Assembly (NCBI RefSeq): GCF_029937755.1
Contig: NZ_JAPYPG010000005.1
Span: forward strand, 220,316 to 284,315
DNA: 64,000 nt
From: Henriciella sp.
Lineage (GTDB): Bacteria; Pseudomonadota; Alphaproteobacteria; Caulobacterales; Hyphomonadaceae
Reading direction: 5' to 3'
Part shown: piece after piece, positions 19,001 through 26,575 of the stretch
How the letters are laid out: every line of letters begins with the position of its first letter
How positions within the stretch are numbered: position 1 is the first letter of the stretch
Program-made: the position numbers and the translations under genes
Notes under the pieces: model-generated
Told to the model about the DNA's origin: nothing
What the model saw: only the letters and a program-made list of their open reading frames with translations
Databases searched by the model: none

Positions 19001-22000
19001 TTGGTGGGTCGGCGATCCGTGTGCCGCATGACCTTGTCGTCCATACACCCATGATGGCGCCCTATGAAAAGACCTGGCACCAGCTCCATCACCGCAAGAC
19101 AAAAGCGCCCAAGGGCGTCCGCTTCTACGCCAATGCCGTGAATGGCGCATACACGCCGAATGCGGATACGATTGCTGACATGCTCACGGGGCAGGCCGTT
19201 TCGGAGATCCACTTTCCGAAGACGCTCGCCCAAGCCCATGCCGATGGCGTGCGGACCTTTGTGGAGATCGGCCCGCGCGACACGCTGACCGGCGCAGTCC
19301 GTGAGACGCTGGGCGAGACTGTTCAGGCTGTCGCGGCAGACCGGTTCGGGCAGCCTGCCCTGATGGACATTGCAACGCTCAGTGCGACAGTCTTCGCGGC
19401 CGGGCACACCATCGACACAGGCTGGATAAAGACCCGCCTCGCCGAAGCCCGCAACAACGCCATACCGTTACGCACAAAGGCTCCCGGCGAGATGGTCTTC
19501 CCCGCCCACGCCCCGCTGCCCCGCCTGCCGAAGCGGCACCCGAAGAGACACGTTTCAAGACCGGAGGCGAAAGCCCTGAAACCCTTTACTCCGCCCCCGC
19601 CAAAACCGGCCACCGGACGCACACTCCACCTCCCGCCCGGGTCGACGTGGACAGCGCCATCCGGTCCCGGCACTAAGGCCACGGCGCTCCTCGAACGGCC
19701 TCAGACGACACCGACGGCTCGCCGCGCTACGCCGAAGCTGGCCACGGCGGCGAAACCGCATGTCCGCCCGCTGGAGCGCTGGGAGCCGACCGGCCCGAGC
19801 TTTACGCGCGCCGAGCTGGAGCAGGCGGCCGCTGGAAGGATTTCCGATGTGTTCGGCCCGCAATTTTCCGCGCAGGATAAATTCCGTCGACAGGTCCGCA
19901 TGCCACGTCCTCCGCTGCTGCTGTGCGACCGGATCACCGGCATCGACGCGGAAGCGCTGGTTCAGGGCAAGGGCACGATCTGGACGGAAACCGATGTCAC
20001 CGATGGCCATTGGGCCGTCAGCGACGGCGTTCTGCGCCCCGGCCCGCTGATCGAGGCTGGTCAGGCCGATCTTGCGCTCATCTCCTGGATGGGCGCCGAC
20101 ATGCTGAACTGTTCTGATCGCGTCTACCGCCTGCTCGGTTGTGAGCTGACCTTCCATGAAGGCGGCCTGCCGCGCGTGGGCGAAACCGTCCGTTTCCAGA
20201 TTTCCATCAAGGGCCATGCGGAGCTGTCCGGCGTGCGCATGTTCTTCTTCGAATATGACGGCTATGCCGATGACCGGCTGGTTCTGTCGGTGCGCAACGG
20301 ACAGGCAGGCTTCTTCACCGATGAAGAACTTGCCAACTCCAAGGGCGTCCTCTGGGACGCCGAAACGGACAGCGCGCCAACCGCCGATGCCGTGCTGGAC
20401 AAAATGGCGCCGACGGCGAAGCGCAGCTTCAGTGCTGCCGAGGTCGCCGCCTTCCGCGCGGGCGATACGTTCCGCTGCTTCGGCGAGGGCTTCGAGCGCG
20501 CTGCGCCGCAGACCAGACCTGCCCGACTGCCGTCCGGACGGCTCGCCTTGTTCGATGATATCGAGAGCTTCGATCCAGCAGGCGGGCCATGGGGGCGCGG
20601 CTATCTGAAAGCCCGCCAGCATGTGCCGAAAGACGCCTGGTTCTATGATGGCCACTTCCACGAAGACCCCTGCATGCCGGGCACGCTGATGGCCGAGGCC
20701 GCCGTGCAGGCGCTGGAATTCACCGCCGCCGCCATGGGCCTCACCGTGGACCGCGACAGCCATGTCTTCGAGCCTATGCCGGGCGAGGCCGCGACCTTCT
20801 ATTGCCGTGGCCAGGTCATTCCGGACGCCGATCATGACGTCACCTATGAGGTCTTCGTGGACGAGGTGATCGATGGCGAAGAGCCGGTCGTCTTCGCGAG
20901 CCTTCTTGCACGCTCGGATGGCCGCAAGGTCTTCTACTGCCCCCGCTTCGGCGTACGCCTGCGCCGCCAGTGGCCGGAAATGAAGAAGGCGGCCAACGTC
21001 CCGCATTACGTCAATGATGAGTGCGATGTGCGCGGTGACGAGGCCGCCATGATCGAATGCGGCTCGGGTGCCCCAAGCAATGCGTTTGGCTCCATGTATG
21101 CGCCCTTCGACACGCGTGGCGCCGTCCCGCGCCTGCCGCAGCCGCCTTACCATATGGTGAGCCGCGTCCTGTCCGTGAGTGGACCATCCGGCCAGCAGAA
21201 GGCCGGGCTCACCGCCGTCGCCGAATACGACATCCCACCGGATGCCTGGTACTTCCTCGATGGCGGCACAGGCACCATGCCTTTCTCGGTGCTGACCGAA
21301 GTCATCCTGCAGCCCTGCGGCTGGCTCGCCTCCTATTCGGGCTTTGCCCTGTCCGGCGAGACGCGTTTCCGCAATCTTGACGGCAAGGGCACGACCGCGC
21401 GCCAGATCCGCCCTGAAGACGGCACGATCCGCACACGGACAACCCTTACCCGCTGCTCTCGCGTCGGCCCGATGACCATTGTCTTCTTCGAACTCGAAGC
21501 GACCCTCGCAGACGGGACACCTGTCGTGACGCTGGAGACGAGCTTCGGCTTCTTCACGAAGGCGTCGCTGGCCGCACAGGCTGGCCTGAAAGCCAGCGAC
21601 GAGGCGCGTGCCTTCATCAATGCACCCGCCGATCCGCCAAGCGAGGCCGAAACCGTCCTGCCGGCTTCCACTGGCAGGCTTGGCCTTCTTGATTTGATCG
21701 ACCGATATGAGCCGGACGGCGGCGAAAACGGCCTTGGCCGCATCCGCGCGCGCCAAAGCGTCGATCCCTATGCCTGGTATTTCCGCGCGCACTTTTTCTC
21801 CGACCCGGTCCAGCCCGGCTCGCTCGGCCTCGACATGCTGGTCCAGCTGCTCGCCCGCGCCGCTGATCTGAAGGGAGCCGGCGCCGGCTTCGACGATCCG
21901 GTCTGGGAACCGGTCGCCCCCGGCAATGAGGTGGCCTGGACCTATCGCGGTCAGGTCACGCCAACAGCGAAACAGGTCACGGCAACCGTCGAGATCGACC

Positions 22001-23265
22001 ACATCGAAACCGGGGAAGACGGGAAAACCGTCCTCGGGACGGGATCGCTCTGGGTCGATGGTTTGCGAATTTACGAGATGCGCGGCGTGAGCATCCGGGT
22101 GCGTGAAAAAACCGGACTGGAATCGGACTGTCACCGGACTGTTTTCGGACCCTCATTTCCGGCCTGGGTCGGCGCGCACCGGCCCACCCACACCCTTCCG
22201 GCGCTGCCGCTCCTCTCGCAGGCCGGGATGCTGTTGCGACAGGCACAGAACACCGGGATTTCCGGATACCCAATTGAAATAAAGGCGTTTTCCCCAAAGC
22301 AGTGGGCGAACATTCCAGAGGACAGCCTACGGCTCGAGACCCGTGTCAGACCCGACGGCCGGGCGACCCTGCGCGCACGAAAGACCGCTGACCCTGACGC
22401 CCCCTTCCACATACTGTCCGCTGGAGAGATCGTCTCTCGCCCCCGTCCACCCGCGCCGCGCCTGAAACCGCGAGACCATGGTGTGCCACTGCCCGATCCT
22501 TATGAAACAGCCGACCTCTTCCACGGCCCCGGGCTGCGCCCCGTTACCGAAATGCGCCGTGATGCAAGCGGCTTTGAGGCGACGGTCGATCTTGAACAAG
22601 CCGCCCATCCGGGGGACGCGTTCGACGCGGTCATCCTGGATGCGCTGGTGCACGGCCCTCCGCACGAGCGCCCGGAAGAGTGGTTCGACGGTGTCGAGGA
22701 TTGCGCGATCTATCCCGTTCGTATCGACCGGCTGGTGATCTGTTCCGACCTTCCCGAGACCGGCCACCTTACCATTCGGGGCGTGCCCGGCCAGCGCGAT
22801 CCGGCAACCGGCGACCTACCCGTCACCATTGAGGCCTTCCTCGGGACGAAACTGTGGGCGCGCCTGGACCTGATCGAGAAAGCCTATCCGAAAGGTCCGC
22901 TTGCCGCGCTGGAGCCCCTGGAAAGACGCGATTTTCTGACGGGCGCCAGCGATGCCCATCCGTCACCGCTCAGCCGCTGCGACGGGACACGCACGCTCCT
23001 GTCCCCCGCCGATGTTATCGCGTGTGACTGGTTGCCAGGCACGGTTGCCGCCGCCTGGGGCTGCGACGGGCTGACGGGCAGTGCGCTGGTCAAAGCTGTC
23101 GCAGTGAAGGAGCATTTTGCGCGCAAGTGGGGGATCCACCCGCGGAAAGTCCAGTTCGATCCGCCATTCGTCATTGGACCGCATGGCCGTCACCGCTACG
23201 AATTGACGTTCGAGTCGAAGGCCCGGGCATGGGCCGTTGCGGATGATGTGTATGAGCAAGATTGA
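16006..23265 (+). CDS. pfaC: PfaC-type megasynthase: KS-CLF-AT-DH-DH plus C-terminal PS-DH-like domain
   Basis: A 2419-residue protein. The first ketosynthase has Cys174, His309 and His345. The chain-length-factor region (about 430-720) lacks the catalytic Cys (EEEVSGLRALE instead). An acyltransferase follows (about 810-1130; Ser898 in GLSSGE). A Pro/Lys/Arg-rich linker leads to two double-hotdog FabA-like dehydratases. DH1 has its active half at GHFHEDPCMPG (about 1550). DH2 has its active half at AHFFSDPVQPGSLGLD (about 1930), after a half where the His is lost (DGGTGTMPFSVL). The C-terminal 350 residues resemble a PKS-type dehydratase (HTLPALPLL, LFHGPGLRP, LDALVHG). KS-CLF-AT-DH-DH matches myxobacterial Pfa3, but the tail differs. 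The start is the ATG at 16006, overlapping the KR stop by eight bases. Confidence 0.9.
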   Translation: MADGGFEPIAIVGRGCVLPGALTPAALWQAVLEDRDLLSQAPAGKWGVTDSEQAAMSYRGGFVTGFDDVFDPSAYDLGEIGVLSLDPLFQWLLHAGREAWQEAGSPKVKRKKLGVIAGNLGYPSRTLCDFAGDIWDSGQSEIEPFNRFNTGGPARLLAQALGAKGPAFALDAACASSLYAVKLACDRLQDGSLDVAVAAAVNGADNLILHQGFSALNALSPTGRSRPFVKGADGLVPAEGAAAIVLKRLADCTSDDTVYGVIRGIGLSNDGRRKSLLAPDEGGQAEAMAAAWAMSGLDPSADIGLVEAHATGTPTGDKVELMATAQHFAGVDGLPVGSLKGNLGHLITAAGLASLIKMSFAINEGIIPPTRLDGAALDSFSTSTLIPARKADWPADRQRVAAISNFGFGGNNAHLILTADEGERPKPPKRKRSKPEAVICSTGLSMGPDRGVAAVLQRLSRPPQQARGAMAEVASQPKLLRTPPSELRSAQGQQLALYDAVDEALNRHPLEDGARVGVFTGFSCSPEAARWMLRARIAERLGLDPQAPETDAIRNDIAPPLKAGDVLGAMPNVSANRINVRGDWRALGFAVMEEEVSGLRALELAMRALEAGEIDAAIVAAADLSSDPVHETATRETGGDAAVAFVLKRAGEADGPLLKSLKLDGARAKPTLFEHLYGRSHAAGSLARLAVQAELTARGLMLEDTGLAPSLDRKALKLALPGGTAKLKATPRPAPDLLRQAPLLETYAADTPEALAKAISIGQQGGSGLSRLAFVASDETSLAAKRDVALAALKSGHAPAGDGIHYGAGPAAGDLAFVFTGAAAAYPGMGLGLFAAFPELGPLMTQKFPAAQDVARLLATGLAPAYDQLRATTLITQAQHILLTRLLGLKPSVAMGLSSGETNSLIAFGAWVDADGLMATIGESGMYTEDLAGAFRTAQAAWKDDAPVEWQTWRVRAEEARIRTALEDEPRCDLTILYSPTDGVISGDAAACQRALKQLGGSAIRVPHDLVVHTPMMAPYEKTWHQLHHRKTKAPKGVRFYANAVNGAYTPNADTIADMLTGQAVSEIHFPKTLAQAHADGVRTFVEIGPRDTLTGAVRETLGETVQAVAADRFGQPALMDIATLSATVFAAGHTIDTGWIKTRLAEARNNAIPLRTKAPGEMVFPAHAPLPRLPKRHPKRHVSRPEAKALKPFTPPPPKPATGRTLHLPPGSTWTAPSGPGTKATALLERPQTTPTARRATPKLATAAKPHVRPLERWEPTGPSFTRAELEQAAAGRISDVFGPQFSAQDKFRRQVRMPRPPLLLCDRITGIDAEALVQGKGTIWTETDVTDGHWAVSDGVLRPGPLIEAGQADLALISWMGADMLNCSDRVYRLLGCELTFHEGGLPRVGETVRFQISIKGHAELSGVRMFFFEYDGYADDRLVLSVRNGQAGFFTDEELANSKGVLWDAETDSAPTADAVLDKMAPTAKRSFSAAEVAAFRAGDTFRCFGEGFERAAPQTRPARLPSGRLALFDDIESFDPAGGPWGRGYLKARQHVPKDAWFYDGHFHEDPCMPGTLMAEAAVQALEFTAAAMGLTVDRDSHVFEPMPGEAATFYCRGQVIPDADHDVTYEVFVDEVIDGEEPVVFASLLARSDGRKVFYCPRFGVRLRRQWPEMKKAANVPHYVNDECDVRGDEAAMIECGSGAPSNAFGSMYAPFDTRGAVPRLPQPPYHMVSRVLSVSGPSGQQKAGLTAVAEYDIPPDAWYFLDGGTGTMPFSVLTEVILQPCGWLASYSGFALSGETRFRNLDGKGTTARQIRPEDGTIRTRTTLTRCSRVGPMTIVFFELEATLADGTPVVTLETSFGFFTKASLAAQAGLKASDEARAFINAPADPPSEAETVLPASTGRLGLLDLIDRYEPDGGENGLGRIRARQSVDPYAWYFRAHFFSDPVQPGSLGLDMLVQLLARAADLKGAGAGFDDPVWEPVAPGNEVAWTYRGQVTPTAKQVTATVEIDHIETGEDGKTVLGTGSLWVDGLRIYEMRGVSIRVREKTGLESDCHRTVFGPSFPAWVGAHRPTHTLPALPLLSQAGMLLRQAQNTGISGYPIEIKAFSPKQWANIPEDSLRLETRVRPDGRATLRARKTADPDAPFHILSAGEIVSRPRPPAPRLKPRDHGVPLPDPYETADLFHGPGLRPVTEMRRDASGFEATVDLEQAAHPGDAFDAVILDALVHGPPHERPEEWFDGVEDCAIYPVRIDRLVICSDLPETGHLTIRGVPGQRDPATGDLPVTIEAFLGTKLWARLDLIEKAYPKGPLAALEPLERRDFLTGASDAHPSPLSRCDGTRTLLSPADVIACDWLPGTVAAAWGCDGLTGSALVKAVAVKEHFARKWGIHPRKVQFDPPFVIGPHGRHRYELTFESKARAWAVADDVYEQD

Positions 23266-23836
23266 GTTGATTGTGGTGGATGAGCGCACGCTGCCGCTGG
23301 TCCAGCACCTGCGCTACCGGGTCTATTGCGCCGAGAAACAGTTCGCCATGCCGGGCGCCGATCATGAAGCCCGCATGTTGTTCGACGAGGCGGACTCACT
23401 GGGCGTAACCTTCGCTCTTTTCGACGGTGCCGATCTTGTCTCAAGCGCGCAGGTGATCCCGGTCGATCCGCTCAAGGCCCCTGATAAGTTTGCGGTTTTT
23501 GATCTTCGAAATGCCTTGCCCCGGCCCGACCATGGCGCCGTAATCGTCTCGAAACTGGTGACCGCACCGGACCGCCGCGGCTCCAAAACGCTCGGCCCGG
23601 TGATGCGCGCGGTGCTCGATTTCGTCGCGCAGGAAAAGCGCCGCTACATCGCCATCCTGGCAGAACCCTCAATGCGGGACTTCTATGTCTCCATGGGCTT
23701 CGACATCATGAAGGAAGACATTGATGCCGCGCCCTTTGGAAAGGTCGCGCTCATGGTCTTCGACATGCGCGATGAGCGTCATACGAGCGGCAAGTCGCTC
23801 GCCGGGTGGATGTTCAAATCGGTCTTTACCGGCTGA
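23252..23836 (+). CDS. GNAT-fold N-acyltransferase (FeeM / autoinducer-synthase-like)
   Basis: A 194-residue acyltransferase of the group that includes N-acyl amino-acid synthases and LuxI-type enzymes, which take acyl groups from ACP. Visible are the N-terminal LRYRVYCAEKQF signature, an acidic FDEADSLGVTFAL segment and the GNAT core VSKLVTAPDRRGSKTLGPVM, then RYIAILAEPSMRDFYVSMGF. The start at 23252 overlaps the megasynthase stop by 14 bases; ATGs at 23243 and 23246 are alternatives. The tight coupling suggests it takes or releases the chain made by the Pfa-type synthase. The acceptor (amino acid, amine or other) is unknown. Confidence 0.8.
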   Translation: MSKIELIVVDERTLPLVQHLRYRVYCAEKQFAMPGADHEARMLFDEADSLGVTFALFDGADLVSSAQVIPVDPLKAPDKFAVFDLRNALPRPDHGAVIVSKLVTAPDRRGSKTLGPVMRAVLDFVAQEKRRYIAILAEPSMRDFYVSMGFDIMKEDIDAAPFGKVALMVFDMRDERHTSGKSLAGWMFKSVFTG

Positions 23837-24461
23837 AGGCCAAGACGGCGAGCCAGTCCTCAGACGGATGGATGGCCTTGAGGTGAACGATCGTACCGCC
23901 CTCGTCCAGTTCGACATCGTCAATGCCGCCAGAGATGAAAGGCACTGGAATGTCTATGGTTTTCGCGCCACCGCGAAACCCGTTGCCCCGCCATTTCAGC
24001 ACAGCTTCCTTGGCACACCAAAGGCGGTAGAAACCGTGGAGCGCGTCCGGCCCATCCCCCAGTCCCGCCATGACCGCGCGTTCGGTCTGCGTGGCGATCA
24101 TGTCGAGCATCGGCGCAACACGACGCGGCAGCACCTGTTCCACATCTGCCCCCAGTCGTCCGTCACGAAGCAGCGCGGCAAAAGCGTGTGGGCCGGAGCG
24201 GGACCAGGAAACCGAGACGCTATCATCCCCCTCCACGCCGGGCGGCGCATCATCATGGATCTCAAGCCTGACCGCATCTTCCGCTAGCCGCAGTTCACGC
24301 GCCGCCAGGAGGCGCATCAGGTGACGGGCATGCAGGAAGTTCTGGGCGTGGGCAGGATCAATCAGTCGTCCGGCCCGGTCGGCTTCACGCTGGTCTCGAG
24401 GACTGAGCGGAGGCGCGGCGGCCTGCCGGCAGGCATGGGTCCAGACCGGTGTATCCTGCAT
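23826..24461 (-). CDS. Sfp-type 4'-phosphopantetheinyl transferase
   Basis: A 211-residue PPTase that would transfer phosphopantetheine from CoA to the ACP serines of the synthase (PfaE role). The magnesium-binding motif GADVEQV has Asp106 and Glu108. The second motif FYRLWCAKEAVLKWRGNG has Trp148, Lys151, Glu152 and Lys156. Sequence and length match the Sfp/EntD superfamily rather than AcpS. It is convergent with and overlaps the acyltransferase gene by 11 bases. Its place at the end of the cluster completes the A-to-E functional set. Confidence 0.9.
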   Translation of the reverse strand: MQDTPVWTHACRQAAAPPLSPRDQREADRAGRLIDPAHAQNFLHARHLMRLLAARELRLAEDAVRLEIHDDAPPGVEGDDSVSVSWSRSGPHAFAALLRDGRLGADVEQVLPRRVAPMLDMIATQTERAVMAGLGDGPDALHGFYRLWCAKEAVLKWRGNGFRGGAKTIDIPVPFISGGIDDVELDEGGTIVHLKAIHPSEDWLAVLAFSR

Positions 24462-24808
24462 TCGGTATCTGCTCCCCGTCCGGCGTGACCGTCACAACTG
24501 GCTGCTAAGACGGTGCATTGAATTTTGCATGTCTTTCAAGACTTTCCACACGGCTTTGTGCCTACTCTTGCCGATGATGCCGACACTCAATCAACAGACC
24601 TTTCCGCCGCATGAAGACGGTCGCAAAGCGGCCGGGCGGCGCCACGCCGCCGCCTGTAAACGCAGCCCCGCATGGCAACATCACAAAAAGTCCTGCGTTT
24701 ATTCATTTCCGGTTTGGTTCGGTCATGTGAATAAGAGCCAGCGCCCCAGCCCTTGTCGTGCAGGTTTTGCATAACAGGTTGATGGTGTGCCAGCTCGGCT
24801 CAAAGTAG
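24462..24808. other. Intergenic region between the PPTase gene and tamA
   Basis: This stretch separates the divergently transcribed PPTase and tamA starts and must hold both promoters. A frame at 24529-24774 encodes 81 residues with no recognisable domain, no ribosome site and skewed composition, and is not called. A GC-rich block near 24630-24665 is followed by an AT-richer stretch. No convincing operator or terminator was seen. Confidence 0.5.
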
Positions 24809-26575
24809 ATGAAGATACACGCAACAGTCCTGATTACCGCTGTGACGTTGATGGCACTGCCAGCAGCGGCCGCACCGGTGAGCGTTGACTTCACCGGAGA
24901 CAATGTCACCGACGAGGTCGAAGAGGACGTTCGCGGTGCTCTGCCAGATGAAAGTCGAGCCAAAACCGTTCTGGAAGCCCGCCGGCAGGGCCGCCGTGCC
25001 GTCAGCGCTGCTCGCAAGATGCTCAACAGCCTTGGCCACTACGATCCACAGATTGACCTCGGCATTGAGAGTACCGAGCCGCCAGCCGCCCGGCTTCGCA
25101 TCGATCCCGGCCCGAGATTCGCGCTGGGGCCGGTCACGGTCGACTTCAACGGCACCCCGCCGACCAGCGCTGTCGCAGAGGAAATCCGCGACGCCCTGCC
25201 CGTCAGCCAAGGCCGGCCGGCCATTCCGTCCGAAGTCCTGGAAGCTGAACGCTGGATCGTCACGCAGCTGCGCGAGAAGGGCTATCCCTTTGCCGAAGTA
25301 AGCGACAAGCGCCTGCTGGGAGACCGCGACGCCGAAACGATCGAGGTCACATATCTTGTTCAGGCCGGTCCGCGCGTCCGGTTTGGCGAGACCCATTTTC
25401 CGGAAGACGAAATCGTGACGAAGGCTTCTTATCTGGAGCGCCTCGTCCCCTACGAGCAGGGCGGTTTATACGATCCCGAGAAACTGTCAGCCTTCAACCG
25501 CCGGCTTGCAGAGACGCGGCTGTTCCGCGTTGCGCGCGCCTCACTGGCAGAAGAGCCAAGCGGCATAGCCGAAGACGGCACCGAGATTCGCGACATCGTC
25601 ATCACCATGAACGAACGCGAGCGCAACACCATTGCCGCCGGCGCCAGCTACTCGACCTCTGAGGGCTATGGCCTCAATTTGGAGTACACGCGGCGTAATC
25701 TCAGCCGCCGCGGCGATACGCTGACCAGCGAGATAACCGTCGCCGAACTGGAGCAGTCTCTCACTGTTGTCTGGCGCCGCCCGAACGAGCTTGGTTATGG
25801 CCGAGGCCTCGTCCTGAATGCGGGGGCAACAACCGAACAGACCGATGCCTATGACCGTCAGGCTCTTGAAGTCGGGGCTGCCTTCGAAGTCGTCAAAAGT
25901 CCTGAATTCACCTATTCTTACGGCGTCACTGGCGAGATCGTGCGCGAAGAAGACGATCTCGGCGAGCGCGACCTGCAAATCCTCTCCGTCTTCGCCGATG
26001 CGCGTCTCGACAAAACCGACAGCGTGCTCGATCCCCGCAAGGGCTGGCGCGCCAATGGGCGTGTTTCGCCGGCCTATTCATTCGGCGATGAAAGCAACCC
26101 TTATGTCCGTTCGGTCGGCCAGGTCAGCGGATACATCCCCTTTGACGAGGACCGCCGCTTCGTGCTGGCGGGCCGGCTGAAGGCAGGCGCGGCTCTTGGC
26201 GCCAACGCCGCCGACCTGCCGGTCGATGACCGCTTCTATTCCGGTGGTGGCGGCAGCGTGCGCGGCTATGCCTATCAGGCGATCGGTCCGCGCGCCGATG
26301 ACGGGACGCCCCTCGGTGGCAAGTCGGTCGTCGAAGCCTCTCTGGAAGCGCGCTACCAGATCCGGCCAAAGATTGGCGTCGTTGCCTTTATCGATGCCGG
26401 CAGCGTGTCGATTGACGAATTCTCGAACTTCAATGACGCGCGCTATGGCGCCGGTATCGGTGTCCGCTATTCAACGCCCGTCGGACCGATCCGCCTGGAT
26501 GTTGCCGCGCCGCTGAACCCGACCGATTTCGACGATCCGGTCCAGATCTATATTTCTATCGGGCAGGCCTTCTGA
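24809..26575 (+). CDS. tamA: Outer-membrane translocation module TamA (Omp85/BamA superfamily)
   Basis: A 588-residue outer-membrane protein that acts with TamB in moving outer-membrane proteins and possibly phospholipids. A signal peptide covers about residues 1-22 (MALPAAAA at its end). POTRA-type domains follow to about residue 260, then a 16-strand Omp85 barrel. The conserved barrel motif GGGGSVRGYAYQAIGP is visible near residue 475. The chain ends IYISIGQAF, an aromatic C-terminus as expected for barrel insertion. It overlaps tamB by one base (TGATG). Confidence 0.9.
   Translation: MKIHATVLITAVTLMALPAAAAPVSVDFTGDNVTDEVEEDVRGALPDESRAKTVLEARRQGRRAVSAARKMLNSLGHYDPQIDLGIESTEPPAARLRIDPGPRFALGPVTVDFNGTPPTSAVAEEIRDALPVSQGRPAIPSEVLEAERWIVTQLREKGYPFAEVSDKRLLGDRDAETIEVTYLVQAGPRVRFGETHFPEDEIVTKASYLERLVPYEQGGLYDPEKLSAFNRRLAETRLFRVARASLAEEPSGIAEDGTEIRDIVITMNERERNTIAAGASYSTSEGYGLNLEYTRRNLSRRGDTLTSEITVAELEQSLTVVWRRPNELGYGRGLVLNAGATTEQTDAYDRQALEVGAAFEVVKSPEFTYSYGVTGEIVREEDDLGERDLQILSVFADARLDKTDSVLDPRKGWRANGRVSPAYSFGDESNPYVRSVGQVSGYIPFDEDRRFVLAGRLKAGAALGANAADLPVDDRFYSGGGGSVRGYAYQAIGPRADDGTPLGGKSVVEASLEARYQIRPKIGVVAFIDAGSVSIDEFSNFNDARYGAGIGVRYSTPVGPIRLDVAAPLNPTDFDDPVQIYISIGQAF

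Noticed and set aside
19555..22134. 859-residue open frame on the minus strand
   Set aside because: It lies entirely antisense to the dehydratase domains of the PfaC-type protein. High GC with few stops in the mirrored frame explains it, and its residues are Arg/Gly/Ala-rich without domains.
24529..24774. 81-residue frame upstream of tamA
   Set aside because: No known domain or upstream ribosome site; it lies where the tamA promoter is expected.
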